NCBI RefSeq assembly: GCF_016904955.1
Contig: NZ_JADIKE010000024.1
Span: 58,519-122,518, forward strand
Reading direction: 5' to 3'
DNA: 64,000 bases
DNA from: Dyella flava
GTDB taxonomy: Bacteria; Pseudomonadota; Gammaproteobacteria; Xanthomonadales; Rhodanobacteraceae
The position numbers and the translations under genes were made by a program. Below are positions 25,135-34,017 of this stretch, in pieces. Every line of letters starts with the position of its first letter. The first letter of the stretch is position 1. Below the pieces are notes generated by a model. The model had not been told where the DNA came from. It saw only the letters and a list, made by a program, of their open reading frames with translations, and searched no databases.

Positions 25135-26174
25135 TGAACGAAGAGCAGTCCCGAAGCTGGGTGGAGCAGATGTCGACCGGGTTGGCAGTGGTCGATGGAC
25201 AGTTGCGGGTGCTGTGGATCAATCCGGCGCTGGCGGAGTTGTTGGGGCTGGGCTTGCGACATGCGCAGGGGCTGCCGCTGGCGGGGTTGCTGCCGGATAC
25301 GGGGGTGGTGGAGCAGGCGGCGCGTAGTCTGGCCGAGCTGCGTTCGGTGCAGTGCCGTGGGGTCAGGTTGCCTGGTACGCAGGATGGACAGCGGGTGGAT
25401 GTGGCGTTGCAGCCACTGGATGCCGGCTGTGTGCTGGTGGAGGTGCATGCGTTGGCGGAGTCGGCGCCGACGGTGTCGCCGCTGTCGGCCACGCTGCGCG
25501 GGTTTGCGCATGAGGTGAAGAATCCGCTGGCGGGTTTGCGTGGCGCGGCGCAGTTGCTGCAGCGTCGTCTGGACGATGCGGATATGCAGGCGCTGGCGGG
25601 CATGGTGATCGCGGAGGCAGATCGGCTCGCGGCCTTGGCCAATCGTTTGCTGCATCACGATGGCGCGCCGCATCTGGGGCCGGTGAATCTGCATCGATTG
25701 CTGGAGCGCTTGAGCGAGCTGATCGAGGCCGAGCCGTCGCCGCCGCGGCTGCGGCATGATTACGATCCGAGTTTGCCGGACGTGCACGGCGATGCGGATC
25801 GCCTGCTGCAGGTGATGCTCAATCTTGCGCGCAATGCGATTGAGGCCGGCGCGCAGACCTTGACCTTGCGCAGTCGTGTCGAGCTTGGCGTGCGCGTGGG
25901 GGACCGCATGCTGCGCAGTGCGTTGCGACTGGATGTGATGGATGACGGTCCAGGCGTGCCGCCGGTCTTGCGCGATACCTTGTTTGAACCACTGGTTTCC
26001 GGGCGTGCCGATGGCACCGGGCTTGGCCTGGCCTTGTCGCGCGAGATCGCGCATGAGCATGGGGGCGAACTCCGCTATGTCAGCCGGCCGGGTGAAACGG
26101 TGTTTTCGCTCTATCTTCCTTTGCCGCCACGCACGAGCACAGTGGTGACTTCCTCAGGGCATGCCGATGGTTAA
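25134..26174 (+). CDS. glnL: Nitrogen-regulation sensor histidine kinase NtrB
   Basis: A 346-residue kinase from the ATG at 25134; the frame continues upstream into transposon-end DNA, which is not coding. A PAS domain (about 10-105) is followed by the H-box FAHEVKNPLAGLRGAAQLL with phosphorylated H126, and the ATPase boxes LNLARNAIEA, DDGPGVP and GTGLGLALS. It autophosphorylates and controls NtrC in response to PII and nitrogen status. It overlaps glnG by 14 bases. The transposon end lies less than 100 bp upstream, so its native promoter may be displaced. Confidence 0.95.
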   Translation: MNEEQSRSWVEQMSTGLAVVDGQLRVLWINPALAELLGLGLRHAQGLPLAGLLPDTGVVEQAARSLAELRSVQCRGVRLPGTQDGQRVDVALQPLDAGCVLVEVHALAESAPTVSPLSATLRGFAHEVKNPLAGLRGAAQLLQRRLDDADMQALAGMVIAEADRLAALANRLLHHDGAPHLGPVNLHRLLERLSELIEAEPSPPRLRHDYDPSLPDVHGDADRLLQVMLNLARNAIEAGAQTLTLRSRVELGVRVGDRMLRSALRLDVMDDGPGVPPVLRDTLFEPLVSGRADGTGLGLALSREIAHEHGGELRYVSRPGETVFSLYLPLPPRTSTVVTSSGHADG

Positions 26175-27561
26175 GCAAGCGGATACAGCCGGGATCTGGA
26201 TCGTCGACGATGATCGCGGCGTGCGGTTTGTGCTCGCCGAAGCACTGCGTGATGCAGGTCTTATGGTGCGGGAGTTTGGCGATACGGCCAGCGTACGTGC
26301 CGCACTGCGCGAAGCGACGCCGGCGTTGTTGATCACCGATGTACGGATGCCGGGCGAAGGCGGTCTGGCCTTGCTGGAGGAATTGCGTGCACGGCAGATC
26401 GGGCCAGTGATTGTGATGAGTGCGTACACCGACGTCGCGACGACCGCCGCTGCGTATCGTGCGGGTGCAGTGGATTACCTCGCCAAGCCGTTTGACCTGG
26501 ATCAGGCGCTGGCGTCGGTGCAGCGCGCCTTGGCGGATACGCCGCACGCCGACACGGCGGTTGAGATTCCCGTCGCGCCACCGCACGCGCTGCTTGGTGA
26601 GAGTGCGCCGATGCGCGAGGTGTTCCGCTTGATTGGACGCATCGCCGCCAGCGATCTCAATGTATTGGTCACCGGTGAAACAGGCACCGGCAAGGAACTG
26701 GTGGCGCGCGCACTGCACGAGGAAAGCGCGCGTCGCGGCAAGCCCTTCGTGGCGTTGAATACTGCGGCGATTCCCAGCGAATTGCTGGAGAGTGAATTGT
26801 TCGGGCACGAGGCGGGCGCGTTCACGGGCGCAATGCGCCGCGTGGCCGGACGCTTCGAGCAAGCCGAGGGCGGCACGCTGTTTCTGGATGAAATCGGCGA
26901 CATGCCGTTGATCCTGCAAACGCGCTTGCTGCGCGTGCTGGCCGGTGGCGAGTTTTATCGGGTGGGTGGCCGCGAGCTGATCCGCTGCAATGTACGCATT
27001 ATCGCCGCGACGCATCAGGATCTGGATGCGCGCGTCGCGTCAGGACAATTCCGCGCCGACCTCAAGCATCGTCTGGACGTGGTGCGCATCGAGTTGCCGC
27101 CGCTGCGGCAGCGGCGCAGTGACATTCCGGTACTGGCCCAGCACTTTCTGGCCACGTCGACGCAGGAACTGAAGCTGCCGCCCAAGCGTTTTTCCAAGGC
27201 GGCGCTCAAGGCGATCGCGCAACGCGATTTTCCGGGCAATGTGCGCGAGCTGGAAAATCTATGCAAACGCCTGGCGGTCATCGCTTCGGGTACGGAGATT
27301 CTGCCGGCCGATCTGGGCAAGTCGACGGATGCACTGCGCGGGGACTGGACCGATGCCTTGCGCGAATGGGCGGAGCGGGCGCTGGAGCATGGCGAGGCGG
27401 ATATCCATACGCGTGCACGCGAATCGCTCGATCGCGTTTTGCTGGAGGCAGCGTTGGCGGCCAATGGCGGCCATCGTCAGCACGCGGCGGAGGCGCTGGG
27501 TGTAGGACGTAATACCTTGACGCGCAAATTGGGTGCCTCACGCACCCGCAACAAGTCATAG
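26161..27561 (+). CDS. glnG: Nitrogen-regulation response regulator NtrC
   Basis: A 466-residue sigma-54 activator. The receiver domain has D60 as the phosphorylation site (LLITDVRMP), with acidic D16-D18. The AAA+ domain has GETGTGKE, GAFTGA and GTLFLDEIGDMP, and the C-terminal Fis HTH reads HRQHAAEALGVGRNTLTRKL. It activates nitrogen-assimilation promoters after phosphorylation by NtrB. It is translationally coupled to glnL. Confidence 0.96.
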   Translation: MPMVKQADTAGIWIVDDDRGVRFVLAEALRDAGLMVREFGDTASVRAALREATPALLITDVRMPGEGGLALLEELRARQIGPVIVMSAYTDVATTAAAYRAGAVDYLAKPFDLDQALASVQRALADTPHADTAVEIPVAPPHALLGESAPMREVFRLIGRIAASDLNVLVTGETGTGKELVARALHEESARRGKPFVALNTAAIPSELLESELFGHEAGAFTGAMRRVAGRFEQAEGGTLFLDEIGDMPLILQTRLLRVLAGGEFYRVGGRELIRCNVRIIAATHQDLDARVASGQFRADLKHRLDVVRIELPPLRQRRSDIPVLAQHFLATSTQELKLPPKRFSKAALKAIAQRDFPGNVRELENLCKRLAVIASGTEILPADLGKSTDALRGDWTDALREWAERALEHGEADIHTRARESLDRVLLEAALAANGGHRQHAAEALGVGRNTLTRKLGASRTRNKS

Positions 27562-27577
27562 CAGTGGAGCAGCGATC

Positions 27578-28030
27578 GTGTCGATAACAATGGTTCGTCA
27601 CGCGGGGCGTGGTGATATTGCCGCCGTGGCCGAGTGGAATGCGGCGATGGCGTGGGAGACGGAGCAGAAGCGCCTGGATATGCAGGTTCTGACGCGTGGC
27701 GTGACGGCTATCTTGGGTGAGCCGCGTCGCGGCTTTTATCTGATTGCCGAGCGTGAAGGGCGCGCCGTGGGTTGCCTGATGGTGACGTACGAGTGGAGCG
27801 ATTGGCGCAATGGCGATTTCTGGTGGATCCAGAGCGTTTATGTGATACCGGAGGCGCGGCGTGGTGGCGTGTTTCGCGCGCTGTATGAGGATGTGGCACG
27901 GCGTGCGAAGGAAGCCGGTGCGGTGGGTTTGCGGCTGTATGTGGAAACGGAGAATCAGCGCGCGCAGAGTACTTATCGCCAGCTTGGGATGGAGCAGTGC
28001 CACTACTTCATGTATGAGCAGATGCTCTGA
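27578..28030 (+). CDS. GNAT-family N-acetyltransferase
   Basis: A 150-residue protein from a GTG start behind GGAG (spacing 8). The GNAT core is clear: strand FYLIAEREGRAVGCLMVTYEW, acetyl-CoA-binding VYVIPEARRGGVFRALYEDVARRAKEAG (R/Q-x-x-G-x-x-x/A type loop), and the C-terminal TENQRAQSTYRQLGM. The substrate is unknown. It follows glnG by 16 bp and may be read with it. Confidence 0.85.
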   Translation: MSITMVRHAGRGDIAAVAEWNAAMAWETEQKRLDMQVLTRGVTAILGEPRRGFYLIAEREGRAVGCLMVTYEWSDWRNGDFWWIQSVYVIPEARRGGVFRALYEDVARRAKEAGAVGLRLYVETENQRAQSTYRQLGMEQCHYFMYEQML

Positions 28031-28054
28031 AGCCACTGCTGAGGGAATGACGGC

Positions 28055-30556
28055 TTAAGCGGTTTGCGCGACCAATCGTTGTTCCAGCGCAGCGGCAGGC
28101 ATCGGCGCGCCGAACAAGAAGCCCTGCATCTGCGAGCAGCCGGCCTCACGTAGAAACGTGCTTTGCACTTCGGTTTCCACGCCTTCCGCGACCACGTCCT
28201 TGTTGAGGCTGCGCGCCATCGCGATGATCGCGCTGGTGATCGCGGCCGTTTCGGCATCCTGGGTGATGTCGCGCACGAAAGCGCGGTCGATCTTCAAGGC
28301 GTCGACCGGGAAGTGCTTGAGGTAGGAAAGGCTGCTGTAGCCGGTGCCGAAATCATCCAGCGACAGGCGCACGCCGCGCTGGCGGATGCGGCGTAGCAGA
28401 CGGATGGTGCCATCGCCGCCGGTCATCATGGTGCGCTCGGTCAGTTCCAGCTCGAGCAGGTTGGGATCGAGGCCGGTTTCGTTGAGGATGCTGTCGAGAC
28501 GTTCGTAAAAGCCGGCGTACTGGAATTGCAGCGGGGAAACATTGACGGAAACCGGAATCGCCCGCCCGTCGCGCTGCCAGCGGCGGGCCTGCTGGCACGC
28601 TTCACGCAGGACCCAGGTGCCGATGGAGACGATCAGGCCGGTGTCTTCCGCCACGGGGATGAACTGGTCGGGCACGAACAGATCCTTGCCGTCCACCTGT
28701 AAGCGCAGCAGTGCTTCCGCGCCCACGATATGGCCGAGCCGGGCATCGACCTTGGGCTGGTAGTGCAGTGCCAGCTCGCCGTGCGCCAAGGCGTGGCGCA
28801 GTACGTTTTCGATGCGCTGACTGGCAGCGGTGCGCTGGCTCATTTCCGGTGCGTAGAAGCAATAGCCGTGACGGCCTTGGGTTTTCACTTCGTACATCGC
28901 CGCGTCGGCGGTGCGCACCAGTGCATCGGGTTCGGTGGCGTCGCGCGGGAACAGGCTGATGCCGATGCTGGCGCGGATATCCAGCGGCGGCAGGTGCGGC
29001 ACATGGGTTTGCGCACACGCGTCGAGCAATCGCTGGGCGTAGCCGGCGGCCTCGTCGGCGTCGTCCACACGCGGAAGCAGCACCACGAATTCGTCGCCGG
29101 TGTAGCGGAAGGCGAGGTCTTCGCTGTCGCGCAGGGTGTTGCGAATCTGTTGCGCGACGGCTTGCAGCACCTGATCGCCGACACCGTGGCCCAGCGTGTC
29201 GTTGATGCGGCGGAAATGATCGAGATCCAGATACAGCAGCGCGCACTGGCGATGACGCTGGGTCGCCATGGCGGTGGCCTGTTCGATGCGCGCGTACAGC
29301 AGGCTGCGATTGGGCAGGCCGGTCAGCGTGTCGTGCTGCGCAAGCTGGATCATCTTCAGCGCCAGCGTGCGGTTTTCACTGATGTCGTGGCAGACCAGCA
29401 CACCGCCGGTGACGTTGCCTGCGTGATCGTGGATCAGCGCGGCGGAGTTCTCGATCGGCGTTTCGAAACCGTTGCGGTGAAGCAGGATGGCGCGGCCGCT
29501 GAAATCAACGATGGCATTGCGCCGCAGCGCCTGGCGCAGCGGGTTGTCCAGCGGTTGGCGATTGTTGATGTCGCGCAGGCGGAACACGTCATCCAGCGGG
29601 CTGCCTTTGGCGTCGGCGTTGGACCAACCGGTCATCGCTTCGGCAATCGGGTTGAGCGAGGTGACGTTGAGCGCGATGTCGGTGGTGATGACCGCATCGC
29701 CGATGGAGTTCAGCGTCACTTCGGCGAGCTGGCGTTCGCGGAACAGCGCTTCTTCGAATTGCTTGCGCTTGGTGATGTCCTGCACCTGGCTCACGACGTA
29801 GTTGAGCTGGCCGGATTCGTTGCGAACCTGCGCCACGCTCAGCAGCACGTGCACGATATGGCCGTCGCGGTGGATGTAGCGCTTTTCGGTCTGGAACGCG
29901 TCGCGCCGGCCGTTGTTGAGTTGCGCGGCGAGCGCGTCGCTGATCGGCAAATCGTCGGGATGGGTGATGTCGCGCCAGGTGATGGCGCGCAGTTCCGCTT
30001 CGCTGTAACCGATCATGTCGCAGAAGGCCGCGTTGACCTGCTGGTAACGGCCATTGGGAAGGACCAGCGCCATCCCCACCGCGGCATGATGGAAGGCCTG
30101 CGAAAAACGCTGCTCGCTTTCGCGCAGCTGTTCTTCCAGGGCGTGCCGTTCGGTGATGTCGGTAAACACCGTGAGCACGCCGCGCAGACGGCCCTGTTCG
30201 TCCAGGTCGGGGGTGAAGCTGCCGTGCACGTAGCGGCGCCGCGGGGTGCTGAACAGCTCGCCCTCATAGGTCGCGGGGTGACCGCTCAGCGCCTGCAGCA
30301 GTCCGGCGCGTGCGCGTAGATAGCTTTCCGGGTCCAGCACTTCACTGGCCAGGCGCCCGGTAATTTTCTTCGGATCGACGTCGAACCACTGCCGATGCGC
30401 CTGATTGACGAACACGAAGCGTTCGTCGCGATCGATATAGGAGATCAGCGCAGGGACGCTCTGCACGACATGCGCGAGCAGGTCCGGCCCCTGCAGATGG
30501 GGCAACAGATCGCCTTCGATGGGGTGCGTCACCTTTGGCATGAATGTCTGGGGCAA
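28055..30556 (-). CDS. PAS-PAS-PAS-GGDEF-EAL c-di-GMP turnover protein
   Basis: An 833-residue protein with three PAS domains (about 25-140, 150-265, 275-400), a GGDEF domain (about 410-565) and an EAL domain (about 575-830). The GGDEF motif is degenerate: TGDEF in RYTGDEFVVL. The EAL site looks intact: GAEALLRL, SVNVSPLQF, ELTERTMM, LDDFGTGYSSL, LKIDRAFV, VAEGVET and MQGFLF. It is therefore expected to be mainly a c-di-GMP phosphodiesterase, perhaps tuned by GTP binding to the GGDEF domain. No transmembrane segment is seen, so it acts in the cytoplasm. Confidence 0.93.
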   Translation of the reverse strand: MPQTFMPKVTHPIEGDLLPHLQGPDLLAHVVQSVPALISYIDRDERFVFVNQAHRQWFDVDPKKITGRLASEVLDPESYLRARAGLLQALSGHPATYEGELFSTPRRRYVHGSFTPDLDEQGRLRGVLTVFTDITERHALEEQLRESEQRFSQAFHHAAVGMALVLPNGRYQQVNAAFCDMIGYSEAELRAITWRDITHPDDLPISDALAAQLNNGRRDAFQTEKRYIHRDGHIVHVLLSVAQVRNESGQLNYVVSQVQDITKRKQFEEALFRERQLAEVTLNSIGDAVITTDIALNVTSLNPIAEAMTGWSNADAKGSPLDDVFRLRDINNRQPLDNPLRQALRRNAIVDFSGRAILLHRNGFETPIENSAALIHDHAGNVTGGVLVCHDISENRTLALKMIQLAQHDTLTGLPNRSLLYARIEQATAMATQRHRQCALLYLDLDHFRRINDTLGHGVGDQVLQAVAQQIRNTLRDSEDLAFRYTGDEFVVLLPRVDDADEAAGYAQRLLDACAQTHVPHLPPLDIRASIGISLFPRDATEPDALVRTADAAMYEVKTQGRHGYCFYAPEMSQRTAASQRIENVLRHALAHGELALHYQPKVDARLGHIVGAEALLRLQVDGKDLFVPDQFIPVAEDTGLIVSIGTWVLREACQQARRWQRDGRAIPVSVNVSPLQFQYAGFYERLDSILNETGLDPNLLELELTERTMMTGGDGTIRLLRRIRQRGVRLSLDDFGTGYSSLSYLKHFPVDALKIDRAFVRDITQDAETAAITSAIIAMARSLNKDVVAEGVETEVQSTFLREAGCSQMQGFLFGAPMPAAALEQRLVAQTA

Positions 30557-30697
30557 CCGATCACGATTCGTATCCCCACATCATGCGCCGGAGTGGGTTC
30601 GGTTTGCATCATGCCTTGCCTGGAGCCTGTTTACACTACTTGCGTGGCTCGCGTTGCCGTGGAGTGGCCGTCAGGTGGTGCGTGTCAGCGCATGCGA

Positions 30698-31870
30698 TCA
30701 ATGCAGCGCGGTGGCGGGCGCACTGAGCTGGCCGCTTTCGTCAAGCTGGATCCGGCCCAGCGCATGCAGGTCGCTGGCCGTGCCGAAACGATCGGCCAGC
30801 GTGGCCACCAGGGGACCGAGCGCCGCGGGCTGCAAGGGATAGCCGTGCGCGAGCACGCGTGCGCGACCTGCGGCGCCGCGTTGTGCCACGGTGATCGCCA
30901 CCACGCCAAGACCGGTGGCTTCGTGTGCAAACAGGGACGGGGCGTCGTAGGCGGTGTCGACCTCGGCAAGGGTTTCGGCAAGCCAGCCTTGCCCCACATC
31001 GGGAGTTGCCGCATCAAGATGTAGTGCAAGGCCATGCGCCTGCAGCAGCGCCGCGTACTGGCGCAGTTCGAACACAGCGCCGGCGAAAGCATGATGGCGT
31101 TCGCTCATCTCACCACTCTGACTGCCAAGCCATTGCGCAGGCGACTGCGACCAGACCTTGCCATCGGCATAGCGCAAGGCAAGGCCGCGTGCGCTGAGCG
31201 TGGTTTCGCTGCGATAAGGCGTAAGCATCGCCGCTTCCAGCAGTTGCCACAGCGGCGCCAGATTGACGTGTTCGTATTGCACGCAGGTCAGCGCAAGCAG
31301 GTCATCGCGGCTCAGATAGCGCGCGTGCTCCAGCCGGACCCCCAGGCAGCGCATCAGCCAGTCGGCGGTGCGTGCGCCGGCTTCGCCGCGGCCGACCAGT
31401 TCCACTTCCAGGCGTTCGGATAGTTCGCTGGCCAAGGATTCGGGGGCCAGCAGGCTGAGCGGGAGCAGGCGCATCGGGCCATCCGCATAGGCCGGTTCGG
31501 GCTCCAGCGGTTGCGCGGGCATGCGGCCTTCGTGGCTGCCGAAGGCCACCACGTTTTCCAGCTGACCGCGCGGAACGCGGCGGGCGAGTTCATCCAGCGT
31601 GGCCCAGACCGGGAACCCCGGGCGCAGCAGTTCCACCGCGTCGAACAGCGCCCCGGCGAGGACCAGCCGGGCCTGCGCTACATCGGGCACCAGTTTGTGC
31701 AGGTCCTCGGCCACCAGCGCCGCCAGTTCGGCGGCTTCGTCGCGGCTCAGGCTCAGTCGCCGCGAATGTTCGTCCGGGGACAATTCCAGGGCCAGGACGG
31801 CGGGCAGGGCTTGCAGCGGACCGGCTTCCACGAGGTGATTCCAGGCGACAAAGGGGTACAAGTCTAACAT
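30698..31870 (-). CDS. Conserved hypothetical protein
   Basis: A 390-residue soluble protein without a recognised domain: no signal peptide, many leucine/alanine helices, and no catalytic motif I can name. The start ATG at 31870 opens MLDLYPFVAWNHLVEAGPL. It lies upstream of the GGDEF-EAL gene on the same strand and divergent from the thiolase. It resembles proteins of unknown function seen in Xanthomonadales genomes, but the family is not identified. Confidence 0.6.
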   Translation of the reverse strand: MLDLYPFVAWNHLVEAGPLQALPAVLALELSPDEHSRRLSLSRDEAAELAALVAEDLHKLVPDVAQARLVLAGALFDAVELLRPGFPVWATLDELARRVPRGQLENVVAFGSHEGRMPAQPLEPEPAYADGPMRLLPLSLLAPESLASELSERLEVELVGRGEAGARTADWLMRCLGVRLEHARYLSRDDLLALTCVQYEHVNLAPLWQLLEAAMLTPYRSETTLSARGLALRYADGKVWSQSPAQWLGSQSGEMSERHHAFAGAVFELRQYAALLQAHGLALHLDAATPDVGQGWLAETLAEVDTAYDAPSLFAHEATGLGVVAITVAQRGAAGRARVLAHGYPLQPAALGPLVATLADRFGTASDLHALGRIQLDESGQLSAPATALH

Positions 31871-31959
31871 TCGCTGATTGATGCGCCGTTCGGGCTTTCA
31901 CCGCGGGACGGGGCGGGTTAGCCTTGCCAGATTCAACGGTGTTCTGGATCTGTGAGGCT

Positions 31960-33246
31960 ATGGAAAACACGCAGCAGCGCGTTGGCGTTATCGGCGGTGT
32001 GCGCATCCCGTTCTGTCGCAATAACACGGCGTACATGGACGTGGGCAATTTCGGCATGTCGGTAAAGGTGCTGGGCGCGCTGGTCGAGCGTTTCGGGTTG
32101 CACGGCGTGGAGCTGGGTGAAGTGGCGATGGGTGCGGTCATCAAGCACTCCTCCGAGTGGAACCTGGCCCGCGAAGCCCTGCTGAGTTCAGGCCTGGCCG
32201 CGACCACACCGGGCATCACCACCGCGCGTGCCTGCGGCACTTCGCTGGACAACACCATCATCATTGCCAACAAGATCGCCGCCGGGCAGATCGAGGCGGG
32301 TATCGCCGGTGGTTCGGACACGACCAGCGATGTGCCGATTGTCTTCAGCCAGCGTCTGCGCAAGCGCCTGCTGGCGGTGAATCGCGCCAAGACGCCGATC
32401 GAAAAGCTTAAAACCGCCGTGCGCGGTTTTTCGTTGAGCGAGCTGAAGCCTTCTTTTCCGGGCGTGGCCGAGCCGCGCACCGGCATGTCGATGGGCGATC
32501 ACTGCGAAAAGATGGCCAAGGAATGGCATATCGGCCGCCAGGAGCAGGACCGGCTGGCGCTCGAAAGCCATCGCAAGCTGGCGGCGGCCTATGAATCGGG
32601 CTTCTTCGAGGATTTGGTGGTGCCGTTCCGCGGCCTGAAGCGCGACGGTTTCCTGCGTCCCGACACCACACTGGAAAAGCTGGCCACGCTCAAGCCCGCC
32701 TTCGACAAGAGCTCCGGCTTGGGCACGCTGACCGCCGGCAATTCCACCGGCCTCTCCGACGGCGCGGCGGCGGTGTTGTTGGCAAATGACGCCTGGGCAG
32801 CCAAGCGCGGCCTGAAAATTCAGGCCTATCTGCGCGATGCGGAGGTGTCGGCGGTGGATTTCGTGCATGGCGAGGGCCTGCTGATGGCGCCCACCGTGGC
32901 GGTGCCGCGCATGCTTGCCCGGCATGGCCTGACCTTGCAGGATTTCGATTTCTACGAGATCCACGAAGCCTTTGCCGCGCAGGTGCTGTGCACGCTACGC
33001 GCGTGGGAGTCGGCGGATTACTGCAAAAACCGCCTGGGCCTGGATGCGCCGCTGGGCAGCATCGATCCGGCCAGGTTCAATGTGCACGGTTCCAGCCTCG
33101 CGATCGGGCATCCGTTTGCAGCGACCGGTGCGCGTATCGTCGCCACGCTGGCCAAGCTGCTGGAGCAGAAAGGTTCCGGGCGCGGCTTGATCTCCATCTG
33201 CACCGCCGGCGGCATGGGCGTCACCGCCATTCTCGAACGACCCTGA
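31960..33246 (+). CDS. fadI: Acetyl-CoA acyltransferase (FadI-type thiolase)
   Basis: A 428-residue thiolase from the ATG at 31960. It has the acyl-enzyme cysteine C92 (TARACGTSL), the YEIHEAFAAQ segment, GSSLAIGHPFAATGAR and the second catalytic cysteine in ISICTAGGMG. The HEAFAAQ variant and the long insert between the first two motifs are like FadI. It catalyses the last step of beta-oxidation in the cytoplasm. No fadJ neighbour is visible in the window. Confidence 0.87.
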   Translation: MENTQQRVGVIGGVRIPFCRNNTAYMDVGNFGMSVKVLGALVERFGLHGVELGEVAMGAVIKHSSEWNLAREALLSSGLAATTPGITTARACGTSLDNTIIIANKIAAGQIEAGIAGGSDTTSDVPIVFSQRLRKRLLAVNRAKTPIEKLKTAVRGFSLSELKPSFPGVAEPRTGMSMGDHCEKMAKEWHIGRQEQDRLALESHRKLAAAYESGFFEDLVVPFRGLKRDGFLRPDTTLEKLATLKPAFDKSSGLGTLTAGNSTGLSDGAAAVLLANDAWAAKRGLKIQAYLRDAEVSAVDFVHGEGLLMAPTVAVPRMLARHGLTLQDFDFYEIHEAFAAQVLCTLRAWESADYCKNRLGLDAPLGSIDPARFNVHGSSLAIGHPFAATGARIVATLAKLLEQKGSGRGLISICTAGGMGVTAILERP

Positions 33247-33270
33247 GCGCGGCGATCCGGCACGTTCTGC

Positions 33271-33807
33271 ATGCTTCGTTTGCGCACAACCACGACGCTG
33301 AGCTTGCTGGTGTTGGGCGCGAGCATTGCCGTTACCCAATGGCTTAGCGATCAGACGGGTAGCAGTGCCGAGCCGGTGCGGCATTCCATGCATCATCTGG
33401 CTGCGCATCCGGCCGCCGCGTCGCACCTTGCGCATCATTCGCACCCGGGTTCGCATCACGTGCCGGTCCATGCGCAGCCTCATTATGTTTCTGCGTCAGC
33501 TATCGCTTCTGCTGGCGACAAAGTTGAATGGGTGCCGGTTTCCATGCCGGTATCGTCGATACCGTTTGCGCGCATGCGGCATCACGATGCGGGCAATCTG
33601 GTGTTGCATCTGGTGGTCGATGGGCAAGGGCAGGTTACGCAGGTTTCGCTTGTGCAATCGAGCGGCGATGCGGTGCTCGATGCGGATGCGCTGACGATAG
33701 CGCGGCAATGGCGGTTTGCGGTTCCGCCGGATCATCCGCAGGGTTTCAGTGGGGATCTGCCGTTGAGCTTTACGGCGGCAAATGCACAATTCGCACAGAC
33801 ACCGTAG
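33271..33807 (+). CDS. TonB-family protein with histidine-rich linker
   Basis: A 178-residue protein with one N-terminal membrane segment (LSLLVLGASIAVTQWL), a periplasmic linker rich in His, Ala and Pro, and a C-terminal TonB-like domain (NLVLHLVVDGQGQVTQVSLVQSSGD...WRFAVP). TonB proteins transmit energy to outer-membrane receptors; no ExbB/ExbD genes are adjacent. The histidine-rich linker could bind metal ions. It starts 24 bp after the thiolase. Confidence 0.75.
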   Translation: MLRLRTTTTLSLLVLGASIAVTQWLSDQTGSSAEPVRHSMHHLAAHPAAASHLAHHSHPGSHHVPVHAQPHYVSASAIASAGDKVEWVPVSMPVSSIPFARMRHHDAGNLVLHLVVDGQGQVTQVSLVQSSGDAVLDADALTIARQWRFAVPPDHPQGFSGDLPLSFTAANAQFAQTP

Positions 33808-33819
33808 ATGTGCTTTTCC

Positions 33820-34005
33820 TCCTCTCCCCTTCGGGCGACGCAAAGCTAGTCCCTGTGGGAGAGAGGACTGAGGTGAGGGGGCAACCTCGCGAAGAACTTC
33901 CAAAGAAACATCGACGAATTTGTGAAGATCACTGCAAGCGCAGCCCCTCACCCCGGCCCTCTCTCCCACAGGGACTAGCTTTGCATCACCCAAAGGGGAG
34001 AGGGA
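33820..34005. repeat. Long imperfect inverted repeat (REP/MITE-like)
   Basis: Left arm 33820-33882 and right arm 33943-34005 are reverse complements with only a few mismatches, around a 60-base loop. The arms contain CTCTCCCC...GCAAAGCTAGTCCCTGTGGG. It looks like a dispersed palindromic element of the kind common in this group, and may also terminate convergent transcripts. Confidence 0.8.
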
Positions 34006-34017
34006 GTAAAGCGGCAT

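Noticed and set aside
24900..26060. 386-codon minus-strand frame over glnL
   Set aside because: Q/R/H-rich antisense of glnL, whose kinase boxes are intact.
28730..30319. 529-codon plus-strand frame opposite the GGDEF-EAL gene
   Set aside because: Mirror of a domain-rich gene; repetitive V/G/A/H sequence with no motif.
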